A stretch of DNA of 38,564 nt from JAQICJ01 sp041686345 (GCA_041686345.1 JAWLEA010000016.1:1-38564), one strand, 5' to 3'. Shown: positions 21,983 through 30,831, counted from the first letter of the stretch. Numbers and translations: made by a program. The notes: generated by a model not told the origin, from the letters alone.

Positions 21983-24763
21983 ATGCTGAAACAATACTGG
22001 TTAACCATTTTCTTTATTTTGTTGTTTTCCTGCAACAACTCACCTTTGGAAGATGGCAAATTCAAATGCGATCCCGATAAAAATTCTCCCTGCCCTGCAG
22101 GCTGGACCTGTAGATACAACTCTCCCCGCCAAGATTATTTCTGCTACTCCTCTGATCAAAACTACTGTGGTAATAACACCCTTGAATATGGTGAAGAATG
22201 TGATGACGGCAACAATATTTCCGGAGATGGTTGTACAAAAAATTGCCTGCTGGAGAGATTCTACTGCAACCATGAAGAATATGCACAATACCAGGAAGCC
22301 TGCCTGGGATGGTGTGGAGATAACAAAATTTCCGGTCCCGAGGTTTGCGATAATCAAAATCTGGGTAATTTTTCCTGTAGTTTTTTCGGTTTTTACCAAG
22401 GCAAAATTTCCTGCAGTTCTGATTGCTTTTCTATTGATACCAGTCAATGCACTGGTTTCTGCGGAGATGGCATTCTCAACGGAAAAGAAATCTGTGATGG
22501 CAAAAAATTCGCTTTTACCAGCAGTTGTCTTTCCGGGTACAATTCCCTTTCCGGGGGAATCCATTGTGATTCCAACTGCCTGCTTAATTATGAACAATGC
22601 AAAATCAGCGAATGGCAAGAAATAGGATTTGATTGCCGTGGTAAATGGCTCTCTTCTATTTGGGGTTCACAAGGAAATAATATTTTTGCAGCCGGCCAGA
22701 AAGGCACCATTTTCCATTTTAACGGCAGCTTCTGGAATACCATGGATACTCCCGTTTCTTCTTGGCTTCACTCTGTTTGGGGAAATAGCTACGATCAGAT
22801 TTGGGCAGTAGGGGATGAAGGTGTCATACTTTTTTTCGACGGCAACAACTGGAGCCTTATGAACTCGGGGACCACAACCAATCTCCTGTCGATTTACGGT
22901 TTTAACAGCAATAATATTTTTGCAGTGGGTGAAAACGGTATTATTCTTCATTACGACGGCAATAACTGGAATGAGACAATCTCACCTGTAACTTCCTCCC
23001 TTACATCAATCTGGGGCAACAGTGCCAACAATATCTACGTCACCGGTTTCAACGGCACCCTTCTCCACTACAATGGTATCAACTGGCAGCAACTGCCACA
23101 ACTTACAAATCTACACTTAAGAAGCATCTGGGGCTCAGACAATAACAATATTTTTGCGGTGGGGTTCAAAATGCTCTCAGATGGCTATTCCAGCATAATT
23201 CTTCATTATAACGGCTCCCGCTGGTCCATAATGGAAGAACTTCATTCCCAAAGACTCTACTCTGTCCATGGTCTTGCTCCTGATGAGGTCTTTGCTGCAG
23301 GAGGAGAAGGAGCTATTTTTCATTATGATGGCAATTCCTGGTCAGAAATGCCGACTCGAACCAATTTGATTTTTAAAACCATCTGGGGAGAAGACAGAAA
23401 TAATCTTTATGTGGCCGGGTATTCAGATACCCCGAACGGAGACAACCACATCTGGTATTTCAATCCATCCTGGCAACACAAAAAGAAATTGCCCGCCTCA
23501 AACTTGATGTCACTCCATGGCAAAAGCAACAATAATCTCTATGCTGCCGGCCTTGAAGGCCAGATTCTTCACTATGACGGCAATAACTGGCAACCCATGA
23601 CCATACCCACCCTTTCCGATCTTACCAGCATCAGAGTAATTGATAATAATAATGTTTTTGCAGTAGGGGAAGGTTATCCGAATTCTGATTCTGTCCTGCT
23701 CAAATATGACGGGAGTACCTGGTCCCAGATCAACCTGCCCACAGAAGCACCCCTGCATACAATTTGGGCTTATGATGCCGACAATATATTTGCATCAGGA
23801 TATAACGGCACAATCATCCATTTTGACGGCAACACCTGGGAATTGATGGAAACACACGCTTCCAGCTATTTTCAAGCTATCTGGGGCAGTTCTCCCACAA
23901 ACGTCTATGCTGCCGGAGGACTCAATATGGCTGTCCATTACAATGGACAACAGTGGCATGAAATAGAAATCAGCCCCTATAATGCCATCTATGGTCTTTG
24001 GGGCAGCAGTGCCAACGATATTTTTGCGGTGGGCTGGAAGGGAGCAATTTATCATTTTGACGGCACCCAGTGGAATAAAATGGATTCGGGAACTTCAGTT
24101 TCACTGAATTCCGTTTGGGGAACAGGTCCTGATAACGTTTATGCAGCTGGCAGAAGGGGAATCCTTCTCCATTATGACGGAATCAACTGGAACCCCATGG
24201 ATTCAAAAACTGAAGAAGATCTGGTTGCCATCTGGGGAACAGGTCCACAAAACATTTTTGTCCTCAGCCATGGGGGCGAACTGATTGAGATAGATTCAAC
24301 AACCTTTCCTGCCATTGAGGGAGGAATCTGCCATCAACCCCAACCCGTTTATTGTAATCAGATCTTTCAAGGAGATACAGCTTCCGGCCGGATTACTTTG
24401 GATATTCAGGCTGAACCGGTTTTTGATTCCTATCCCCAATGTAATTCTTCAATTAACAATTCCGGACCGGAAAAATTCTATTTTCTGGACAGTCCAATAA
24501 CAGGTGAAATCTCCATTCGACTTGTTCCTCTCGAAGGAAACCCTGATTTGATTGCTCTGAATGCAAAAGAAGATGAAACCGGAAATTGCAACTATCAAGC
24601 AACCTGTCTGGGGATCTCCACAAATGAAGGACTTTTGCCTGAACAGATCAATTTTTCAACTTCCCGAGGCTCTCGTTATTATTTTATTGCTGACAGTCGC
24701 AATTTACAAACCAACTCTTACCAAATCCAAATTAATTGTACCAAAAATACGGAATTAGAATGA
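21983..24763 (+). CDS. Lipoprotein with DUF4215-type Cys repeats and a 14-repeat propeller-like domain
   Basis: A 926-residue protein with a lipobox-like LLFSC (Cys17). The Cys-rich segment (about 30-210) has CGNNTLEYGEECDDGNNISG and two related CGDG...C units, typical of myxobacterial DUF4215 repeats. Then come about 14 repeats of roughly 45 residues (about 220-760). The consensus is WGSSxNNIFAVGxxGxILHYDGNNW with a following hydrophobic strand, which suggests one or two beta-propellers (14 could be two of seven blades). The C-terminal 130 residues are a beta-rich, Cys-containing domain. It probably acts at the cell surface. It follows the kinase by 19 bp and overlaps the convergent PEGA gene by 9 bp. 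Confidence 0.85.
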   Translation: MLKQYWLTIFFILLFSCNNSPLEDGKFKCDPDKNSPCPAGWTCRYNSPRQDYFCYSSDQNYCGNNTLEYGEECDDGNNISGDGCTKNCLLERFYCNHEEYAQYQEACLGWCGDNKISGPEVCDNQNLGNFSCSFFGFYQGKISCSSDCFSIDTSQCTGFCGDGILNGKEICDGKKFAFTSSCLSGYNSLSGGIHCDSNCLLNYEQCKISEWQEIGFDCRGKWLSSIWGSQGNNIFAAGQKGTIFHFNGSFWNTMDTPVSSWLHSVWGNSYDQIWAVGDEGVILFFDGNNWSLMNSGTTTNLLSIYGFNSNNIFAVGENGIILHYDGNNWNETISPVTSSLTSIWGNSANNIYVTGFNGTLLHYNGINWQQLPQLTNLHLRSIWGSDNNNIFAVGFKMLSDGYSSIILHYNGSRWSIMEELHSQRLYSVHGLAPDEVFAAGGEGAIFHYDGNSWSEMPTRTNLIFKTIWGEDRNNLYVAGYSDTPNGDNHIWYFNPSWQHKKKLPASNLMSLHGKSNNNLYAAGLEGQILHYDGNNWQPMTIPTLSDLTSIRVIDNNNVFAVGEGYPNSDSVLLKYDGSTWSQINLPTEAPLHTIWAYDADNIFASGYNGTIIHFDGNTWELMETHASSYFQAIWGSSPTNVYAAGGLNMAVHYNGQQWHEIEISPYNAIYGLWGSSANDIFAVGWKGAIYHFDGTQWNKMDSGTSVSLNSVWGTGPDNVYAAGRRGILLHYDGINWNPMDSKTEEDLVAIWGTGPQNIFVLSHGGELIEIDSTTFPAIEGGICHQPQPVYCNQIFQGDTASGRITLDIQAEPVFDSYPQCNSSINNSGPEKFYFLDSPITGEISIRLVPLEGNPDLIALNAKEDETGNCNYQATCLGISTNEGLLPEQINFSTSRGSRYYFIADSRNLQTNSYQIQINCTKNTELE

Positions 24764-25945
24764 TAAAGAGAACATAATAGAACCTTGATCAGGTGAAAAT
24801 TCGGGAATAATTGCAATCTCAGTTGCTGTCTTTTCGTCCCCTGGAAGCTTGATCTTTCTGAAACCAAAATATGTTAAAATTCCTCCACCCAGAGCCAAAA
24901 CTCCTCCGGCCAGTAAATGGTATTTAGCCAAAGTTGAATAGTTCTGATATTTCTCATAATCATTTTCAAGTTGAGCCCATTGGGTCCCCGGAGCGGCAGA
25001 TTCGACCTTTTGGTGGTGTCTGTAACTGAATATTTCCAATACAACTCCTCCTGCCAGCAAAGCTCCGGATAAAGCCATCGCACTATATCCACCCAATCTA
25101 AATCTTTTCTGTCTTTTTTTTATTTTCCGATAATTAGCTCGACGTTCCTTTTGCAATTTCAACTCAGTTGCTTTTTTCATTTTTTCGATTTTCCGTCGTT
25201 CCAATTGTGCTTGTTTAAAAAGTTTACTTTTTATAATTAATTCTTTCGGAGTCAGCAATTTAGCTTTCCTGGAATAAACTTTACCCTTTTCGGCTTTTTT
25301 AATGATTATTGAATGGGGCACAAAACCTTTTTTTGTAATAACAATGCGATTGTAACCCGGTTTTAACCAGATTTTTTTCTTAAGAGGTGTCTTGATTGCC
25401 TTATTGGAATCATCTCTCAAAATTATTCCGTTAACTGCAATCTCAGCCCCTTTGACATTAGTTTCCAATTTGAGGGAAGCCAAATTTTTCTCCAGTTTCT
25501 CAAACTGCTTTTTTGCATCTTTGAGCAAATCTTTTTTGATGGTTGTAACTTTCCATTTTTTAGCCTGATGCAGAAAATCTCCAAATTTTTTATGAGCTTC
25601 AACCACCTTGCCAAATTTAAGATTTGATTTTGCTATCCAGTAAAGAATTGCCGGACTCGGAAAAATGTTCCAGGAGCGTTTGAAAACAAAGATGGAATCA
25701 CCATAATCCCCCTGTTTGTAAAGATTAATTCCGAGCATTGCATGTTTCAGCGCCCTGATAAAAGCTTTAGCTTTGAAATTATATTTGCGCAGATTGTAAA
25801 CTATATCTGAGCGCCCCTGTTTGATAATTTTGCGTTCATATTTGTTACGGGGTTCAAGTGGCTCATTTTCATGAGAATTATCCCCGGCAACGGCAATATT
25901 AACCTGAAACCACAAAAGAATAAATGCAAAAAAAACTTTTTCCAT
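24755..25945 (-). CDS. Exported PEGA-domain protein with TPR-like region
   Basis: Start chosen at ATG 25945, which gives a clean signal peptide (MEKVFFAFILLWFQVNIAVA). A TTG at 25963 adds six residues and neither has an ideal ribosome site. After the signal, a helical TPR-like stretch (about 60-150, ALKHAMLGINLYKQGDYGDS) precedes a PEGA-like beta domain (about 160-245, LKPGYNRIVITKKGF). A Lys/Arg-rich coiled coil (240-290) and two hydrophobic helices (about 293-312 and 348-365) end the protein. This plan is common in myxobacterial envelope proteins. It is the last gene after the zinc-ribbon and HPr genes. Confidence 0.75.
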   Translation of the reverse strand: MEKVFFAFILLWFQVNIAVAGDNSHENEPLEPRNKYERKIIKQGRSDIVYNLRKYNFKAKAFIRALKHAMLGINLYKQGDYGDSIFVFKRSWNIFPSPAILYWIAKSNLKFGKVVEAHKKFGDFLHQAKKWKVTTIKKDLLKDAKKQFEKLEKNLASLKLETNVKGAEIAVNGIILRDDSNKAIKTPLKKKIWLKPGYNRIVITKKGFVPHSIIIKKAEKGKVYSRKAKLLTPKELIIKSKLFKQAQLERRKIEKMKKATELKLQKERRANYRKIKKRQKRFRLGGYSAMALSGALLAGGVVLEIFSYRHHQKVESAAPGTQWAQLENDYEKYQNYSTLAKYHLLAGGVLALGGGILTYFGFRKIKLPGDEKTATEIAIIPEFSPDQGSIMFSLSF

Positions 25946-25972
25946 AGTTGAACCATATTTCAAAATTTGCGA

Positions 25973-26329
25973 TTATTCCTTTTTCTTGTCTTTAATTTGT
26001 CTGATTACATTTTTGGAATTGGAATCAAGGCTGGCATCAACCGTTTCATTGACCAAATTGAAAACAAAATAAATTATCCCGCCGGTAAGGAGAAAAATCA
26101 CCAGAATAATAATCAAAATAAAACAACCAATTTTCCCTGCTGCTTTTTTGGTATCATCAGTTAAACTTTTCTTTTGATTGGAGGAGTTGTCTTTATCTGT
26201 TTTTTCCAGAACAAAACTGCTGCTGCAATAATCGCATACAGCCTGCTCTTTTTGCAGATCCACCTTGACCTCAGCTCCACAATTGGGACATTTGGTATTT
26301 TTAAGCAAAATAAATTCCTTAAAGATCAA
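25973..26329 (-). CDS. Small zinc-ribbon single-pass membrane protein
   Basis: A 118-residue protein. The N-terminal zinc ribbon has CPNCG (14-18) and CDYC (32-35). A charged, Ser/Lys-rich linker and one strong transmembrane helix (about 66-92) follow, then a short polar tail. It resembles the N-terminal part of the protein at 30832-31881. The start at 26329 is 11 bp after the HPr stop. No function can be assigned. Confidence 0.7.
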   Translation of the reverse strand: MIFKEFILLKNTKCPNCGAEVKVDLQKEQAVCDYCSSSFVLEKTDKDNSSNQKKSLTDDTKKAAGKIGCFILIIILVIFLLTGGIIYFVFNLVNETVDASLDSNSKNVIRQIKDKKKE

Positions 26330-26340
26330 ATAAAGATGGT

Positions 26341-26610
26341 TCAGCGTTCAAAATCAAAGTTTTTTTGAAAGAGACTCTTTAATTTGCGAGCCATTTTTTC
26401 TTCTTCAGGCCCCTCCACCAGGATCTTAATCTCACTTCCTTTTACAAGCCCGGAAGTAAGCAAAACCAAAGAAGTAAGTTCTTTGGTTTTCTGGTGTTTC
26501 AACTTGAGAAACACCTTGCCTTCATATTTATTGACTGCTTCATTTATTATCTTGGCAGGTCGGAGATGAATTCCATCCCTGTTTTTTACCGTGGCTTTTT
26601 TGGCAATCAT
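26341..26610 (-). CDS. HPr-family phosphocarrier protein
   Basis: Start chosen at ATG 26610 (89 residues); the TTG at 26616 adds two residues. With this start the phospho-His in GIHLRPA is exactly residue 15, as in classical HPr. The regulatory Ser46 position holds Thr46 (ELTSLVLLTSG replaces the usual NAKSIMGLM). HPr passes phosphate from PTS enzyme I to EIIA proteins, or serves regulation in bacteria with partial PTS. No enzyme I, EII or HPr kinase is in the window. The leader is a perfect 17-bp duplication and lacks a clear Shine-Dalgarno site. Confidence 0.88.
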   Translation of the reverse strand: MIAKKATVKNRDGIHLRPAKIINEAVNKYEGKVFLKLKHQKTKELTSLVLLTSGLVKGSEIKILVEGPEEEKMARKLKSLFQKNFDFER

Positions 26611-26641
26611 GACCAATCAACTTTCATGACCAATCAACTTT
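26608..26641 (-). repeat. 17-bp perfect tandem duplication at the HPr start
   Basis: The 17-bp unit CATGACCAATCAACTTT occurs twice in direct contact (26608-26624 and 26625-26641). On the coding strand each copy ends in ATG, so the gene has two candidate start codons. The upstream one gives only a 6-residue peptide (MKVDWS) whose TGA overlaps the true start. Confidence 0.9.
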
Positions 26642-26663
26642 AGAAAAGGAGGGGAAATACAAA

Positions 26664-27536
26664 TTAGCGCAGAGCTTTGCCCATCATGGGACCGGCCATT
26701 TTCATAACCTGTTTGAGATCTTCTTCGCTCAGATCAGATTTAATTTTAATATTTTTTCCTGACTGACTGAATTCGATCTTTTCCATGAGTTTTTTGAGCT
26801 TAGGTTTGCCATTCATCATGGCTTTGCCCATTTCATACTGTTTGGCCATCTCTTCGGCTGCTTTGGTTTCTTTCATTTCTACTGCAATATCAGCCTCGAG
26901 ACCACTGGTTAAATCAACATAACCGGAAACGGAGGAAACTTTTTCATCAATTTCTTTTACATTGAAAGCAATTGATTTGGAACCAACAAAACTGGATATA
27001 TTGCCTTTACCAAATGTACCTTCTCCGGGTTTGACATTTTTGCTGGCTTTTCCTGTAACAGCAACGATATTTTTAGCACTGCCCTTGAAAATAAAAGTTT
27101 TTTGACCATCTTCTTCAACGATCATGGCTTCTTGCCCTTTGAATTTACCCATTTTTGACTTGTCCTTGCCTTCTTTTTTGGAACATTTCATGAGCTTATC
27201 AACATCAATTCCTTGGACAGCAGCATAAACCGAGGGTTTGCCCTTGCCTTGAAAATTTCTGGCAATAAAGAAAATTTTGCTGATATCGTTGACCAGTTCC
27301 TTAGCGCATTCAACTTCGATTTTCTTCATTATCTGTTTTTTAAAGATGTTATAGAAGGGTGTTTTTTTGAGCGAAGCCATGTTAACAGAAACGGTAATTT
27401 GAGGGTCAAAACCCAAATCTTTTTTTACTGCAACTGTAGCTTTTTTGGTACCTTCGGAACTGTCGTCACTTTTTTTCTTACAACCTGCAAAAGCGGTTAA
27501 TAACAATGCTAAATAAATAATTGATAATTTTTTCAT
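26664..27536 (-). CDS. Predicted lipoprotein of unknown function
   Basis: A 290-residue protein with signal and lipobox AFAGC (Cys19), followed by a Lys/Asp/Ser-rich linker. The mature part is Lys-rich and Met-rich near the end, with alternating beta strands and helices and one CSKK segment. No family was recognised. The pattern (a paired strand-helix unit around 45-120 and 150-260) recalls the duplicated folds of some myxobacterial periplasmic proteins, but that is only an impression. AAGGAGA precedes ATG. Confidence 0.75.
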   Translation of the reverse strand: MKKLSIIYLALLLTAFAGCKKKSDDSSEGTKKATVAVKKDLGFDPQITVSVNMASLKKTPFYNIFKKQIMKKIEVECAKELVNDISKIFFIARNFQGKGKPSVYAAVQGIDVDKLMKCSKKEGKDKSKMGKFKGQEAMIVEEDGQKTFIFKGSAKNIVAVTGKASKNVKPGEGTFGKGNISSFVGSKSIAFNVKEIDEKVSSVSGYVDLTSGLEADIAVEMKETKAAEEMAKQYEMGKAMMNGKPKLKKLMEKIEFSQSGKNIKIKSDLSEEDLKQVMKMAGPMMGKALR

Positions 27537-27872
27537 TTTAGTCTCCTTGGTTTATAAGATATTAACTTATGATTTTTTTTACAATTTAACTTTAAAACAA
27601 GCAACTTTATCAGAAAAAAACTGAGGCAGCCCCTTTTTGAATCGACTGTAAAGTCAAATTTATCAAGTCGTTGCCGGTTGCGAAAACTCACACTTGAAAA
27701 GTTGGAACTGATTAAGAATTGTTTTTAAAATATTTAGAAGGAATTATCAAGCTGAATATTGTGTGCCTGAAAACAACTGAATTTTTGGAATGGGGGTTAT
27801 TGGGTGGAGAAGAAACTGGTTTCAGATGCGCGGAGTAACTGTGCCGACATAGTTGCCACTATTTCAAGCAGT
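27537..27872. other. Intergenic region with degraded MITE copy
   Basis: A 336-bp stretch between two minus-strand genes. The right part (from about 27787) is a truncated MITE-like copy. Near the lipoprotein gene the minus strand shows TTGTAA, 17 bases, TATCTT as a possible promoter. No ORF or RNA gene was recognised. Confidence 0.55.
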
Positions 27873-27873
27873 T
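27787..27873 (-). repeat. MITE-like element, truncated copy 5
   Basis: About 87 bp. The left part matches AATGGGGGTTATTG near the end of copy 1, then CAGATGCGCGGAGTAACT and the inner ATAGT/ACTAT hairpin. Stem arm GTAACTG (27835-27841) faces CAGTT (27869-27873), sharing the CTG/CAG form of copy 4. The element breaks off there, exactly at the stop codon of the flippase-like gene. Confidence 0.75.
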
Positions 27874-28817
27874 CAAATATTTTTTTTGAGAAGGAAAAGC
27901 AGAAAACAACTTCCAGTTAGTGTTGCCCACCACAAAGTGGCCAGTCTCAATAAAAAGATTACCAGAACAACTTGTGATTTAATTGCCAAAGGAGCCAGCA
28001 AAAAAACAAGCATTCCTTCCATTCCGCCAAGGCCCCCGGGAAATACGATCCCAGCCAGAGTTGATATTGAAAAAATGAAAACTGCCTGCCACCAGAGAAG
28101 AGGAATTCCCGCCCCCAAAGCAAGATAATAAAGAGCCAAAGCTTCCAAACCCCATCCCATCATTCCCGCGACCAGGTAAAAGAAAACTCTCGGTCTGCGG
28201 GAGAACTGTCTTATCTGACTCAAAAGGGCTTTTATCTGAACTTGAAATTTCTGAAAAAAAGCAATTTTTCTGAAGAAATAAAGAAGAATGCTATGTCCCC
28301 GTTCAGTACCGGAAAAAAAGAAAACAAAAAACACCAGTAAAAAAGAAAGCAAAAAAGCCAGATGTCCCTTGCCCTGAAAAGGTAATCCAATTCCGGCAAG
28401 CAGCAAAACCGCAATCAGATCGGTGTACCTTTCCATAAAAACCACAGAAAGAGTTTTAACGGTCGAATAACCTTGTTTTTTTAGAAAATAACTCTTGGCG
28501 GCTTCTCCGGCTTTGCCGGGAGTCATGGTGAAAGCCAGTCCTGAAAAAAAAACAGGCAGATTGATTTTGTGGGGAATTACCAGGTTTACATCTTTTAACA
28601 TGAATACCCAGCGAAAATAACGCAGAATGAAATTGAAAGTACTCAAACCCAAAGCCAAAAAAAACCATTTCAGTTCATAATTGGCAAAAGCTCGGCTTAA
28701 ATTTTCCCGCCCACTCCAGATCAATAAAGAAAAATAAACTGCCACCGCAAAAAACAAAACCAGAATAAATTTATATCCCAGATTTTGTTTTCCAGTAATT
28801 TTCTTTAAAATATCCAT
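27873..28817 (-). CDS. Flippase-like integral membrane protein (LPG synthase TM-region/YbhN family)
   Basis: A 314-residue protein with about eight transmembrane helices. Family motifs are seen: LRYFRWVFML, FTMTPGKAGEAAKSYFL and VVFMERYTDL, and a late FPGGLGGMEG. These mark the lysylphosphatidylglycerol synthase transmembrane-domain family (also AglD/YbhN, UPF0104), with roles in lipid or lipid-linked sugar flipping. No synthetase domain is attached. It is the last gene of the lpd-folB operon (21 bp after folB). The stop codon TGA sits on the edge of a truncated MITE copy, so the last residues may be altered by it. Confidence 0.85.
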   Translation of the reverse strand: MDILKKITGKQNLGYKFILVLFFAVAVYFSLLIWSGRENLSRAFANYELKWFFLALGLSTFNFILRYFRWVFMLKDVNLVIPHKINLPVFFSGLAFTMTPGKAGEAAKSYFLKKQGYSTVKTLSVVFMERYTDLIAVLLLAGIGLPFQGKGHLAFLLSFLLVFFVFFFSGTERGHSILLYFFRKIAFFQKFQVQIKALLSQIRQFSRRPRVFFYLVAGMMGWGLEALALYYLALGAGIPLLWWQAVFIFSISTLAGIVFPGGLGGMEGMLVFLLAPLAIKSQVVLVIFLLRLATLWWATLTGSCFLLFLLKKNI

Positions 28818-28838
28818 TAGATAATCACTTTGTTGGAT

Positions 28839-29204
28839 TTATTTATGTGAAGCAACCGCACTCACCTCGGGAATACCTCCTCCAATTTCGGCTCCGGGTT
28901 TGGTAATTGCCACTTTAGCTGTTTTTATGGTTCGGTCGAGAGCAAAAAGTCTGGCAGCACAAGTTTCTGCCAGACTTTCCAGCATGTTAAAATGTCTTTC
29001 CCTGACAACTTTTTTGATCTCCCGAGTTATTTTGCGATAATCAATTGTTCGGGCAAGTTGATCCAACTTGCTGTCTGTTCCGAAATACAACTCAGTCTGC
29101 AAAATAATATCAATAATAATCCTGGTATTCTTACCCTTTTCGGGGGGCATACACCCTACCATTGCATCTATTTCAACTTGTTTTATTTTAATTTGATTAA
29201 TCAT
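28839..29204 (-). CDS. folB: Dihydroneopterin aldolase
   Basis: Start chosen at ATG 29204 (121 residues), the usual FolB length. A longer reading to 29333 would overlap lpd and adds unrelated sequence. The enzyme cleaves 7,8-dihydroneopterin to 6-hydroxymethyl-dihydropterin and glycolaldehyde in folate synthesis. Active-site residues are visible: Glu22 (PPEKG), Tyr56 (DYRKI), Glu76 (MLESLAE) and Lys101 (ITKPGA). It lies 22 bp after lpd and 21 bp before the flippase gene. No other folate genes are near. In pterin-diverse bacteria a related pterin epimerase or triphosphate-specific role is possible. Confidence 0.88.
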   Translation of the reverse strand: MINQIKIKQVEIDAMVGCMPPEKGKNTRIIIDIILQTELYFGTDSKLDQLARTIDYRKITREIKKVVRERHFNMLESLAETCAARLFALDRTIKTAKVAITKPGAEIGGGIPEVSAVASHK

Positions 29205-29226
29205 AAAAATTATTGTCCAGTGAGTT

Positions 29227-30615
29227 TTAAATTTTGTGAACAGCTTCTCCATAAATATCCCGAGCCGCTTCCATGATGGATTCACCCAGGGTTGGATGGG
29301 CATGGATAGTATCTCCGAGAGCATGAGCTTCAAGTTTGTTTTCTATTGCCAAAGCCGCTTCATGAATTAATTCAGATGCTTCACTGCCGACAATTTCTGC
29401 CCCCAGCAGAACATCTTTATTATCAGATATTAACTTGATAAAACCTTCAGTATGTGCTGAAGCCATAGCTCTTCCCGATGATTTAAAGGAAATTTGCCCT
29501 GTTTTTATGTTCATGCCTTTTTGGCGGGCTTCCTGTTCAGACAAACCCACTGTGGCAATTTCAGGCCAAGTATAACAGACGGCCGGAATTGCGGCTGGCT
29601 GAAACTTGCGGGATTTGCCGGCAATGTTGTCAACTGCCACCTCAGCCTGAGCCGATGCCTTATGAGCTAAAAGAGGATTTCCAGCAACATCTCCGGCAGC
29701 ATAAATGTGTTGGTGGTTGGTACGACAATATTCATCAACTGCGATAAATCCATTATCTGTTTTCAAATCGAATTTTTCTGCCTGGGGGAAAAAGGGTTTT
29801 CTGCCCACAGTAACCAAGACCTTGCTGCAATCCATAACTTTTTTGGCTTCACTTTGTTTGAAATGTACTTTCAATCCATTGACTGAATTTTCTACCTTTT
29901 CAACCGATGATGAGGTGTTCATTTTTATTTTCATTTTTTTGAGTTTTTTAGTCAGAACTTTTACCAGATCCGGGTCTACTCCCGGCAAGATCTGAGATTC
30001 AGCCTCAATGATAATAACATTGGAGCCGGCCATGGCGTAGAATTGACCAAGCTCCAAGCCAATTACTCCCCCACCGATAATAACCAGTTTTTCCGGAGCG
30101 GATTCCAGAGATAGAGCCTCCTTGGAGCCAATAATATCAGGGTGAGTCATATCAAGAAAAGGTAAGGCAACCGGTTTGGACCCTGTAGCAATAAGACAGT
30201 TGTTAAAAGCCACTTCCAGCTTTTCTTTATCGGTTTCAACCAGCAGATGATGCTCATCAACAAAAACTGCTTCTCCGGAAAGCAGTTGGGTATTATTGGC
30301 TTTGAGCAATTGAGTAACACCCCGGGAAAGTTTTTTGATCACTTTATTCTTGTATTTTTGCAAGGTCCCCAGATCCAAACTGAGTTCACCATCGAGTTTG
30401 ATTCCGTACTTCTTGCCTTTAAGTACATCCCAATATTTGCGGGCTGTGCTGATTAGAACTTTGGAGGGAATACAACCCCAGTTGAGACATACACCTCCTG
30501 GTTTTGCGCTTTCTATAACAGCAGTTTTGATTCCCAGTTGTCCCAATCTGATTCCGGCAACATAACCTGCCGGTCCCGCCCCAATCACAACAGTATTGTA
30601 CTTCATTTTTTTCAT
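29227..30615 (-). CDS. lpdA: Dihydrolipoyl dehydrogenase (E3)
   Basis: FAD-dependent oxidoreductase that reoxidises dihydrolipoyl groups of 2-oxoacid dehydrogenases and the glycine cleavage system. Start chosen at ATG 30615 (462 residues), about ten bases after GGAGGT; the ATG at 30624 is too close to that site. Seen are FAD GAGPAG (12-17), redox pair Cys43/Cys48 (GGVCLNWGCIPSK), a NAD-binding GGGVIGLELG, the second FAD motif YAAGDVAG, and catalytic HPTLGE (His440, Glu445). Trp in the redox loop is slightly unusual (often Val or Arg). No E1/E2 genes are in the window. It heads the lpd-folB-flippase group. Confidence 0.95.
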   Translation of the reverse strand: MKKMKYNTVVIGAGPAGYVAGIRLGQLGIKTAVIESAKPGGVCLNWGCIPSKVLISTARKYWDVLKGKKYGIKLDGELSLDLGTLQKYKNKVIKKLSRGVTQLLKANNTQLLSGEAVFVDEHHLLVETDKEKLEVAFNNCLIATGSKPVALPFLDMTHPDIIGSKEALSLESAPEKLVIIGGGVIGLELGQFYAMAGSNVIIIEAESQILPGVDPDLVKVLTKKLKKMKIKMNTSSSVEKVENSVNGLKVHFKQSEAKKVMDCSKVLVTVGRKPFFPQAEKFDLKTDNGFIAVDEYCRTNHQHIYAAGDVAGNPLLAHKASAQAEVAVDNIAGKSRKFQPAAIPAVCYTWPEIATVGLSEQEARQKGMNIKTGQISFKSSGRAMASAHTEGFIKLISDNKDVLLGAEIVGSEASELIHEAALAIENKLEAHALGDTIHAHPTLGESIMEAARDIYGEAVHKI

Positions 30616-30831
30616 TGTAATCATTACCTCCAGTCAATCGCAGAACTAATTCTCTTGTGACCTGCCCCCTTGTAATACAATTTGAACTGTTTGCAAAGTA
30701 GCATCCCCTGAATATTTGAATTTTGCAGTTGTTTTATCAACTTTTCTTTTATATTGTGAAATATGAAAGTTGCAAAAAAACCAGGAACTATTATCCAAAC
30801 ACTTTTATTCAAAAAAAAGGATTATTGAGAA

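Noticed and set aside
22040..22625. Long ORFs on both strands inside the propeller lipoprotein gene
   Set aside because: They overlap the Cys-rich coding region of a clear gene and show no family features; composition artefacts.
28839..29333. Long 164-residue reading of the dihydroneopterin aldolase gene
   Set aside because: The extra N-terminal 43 residues overlap lpd and match no FolB feature; the start at 29204 gives the usual length and puts the active-site Glu at residue 22.
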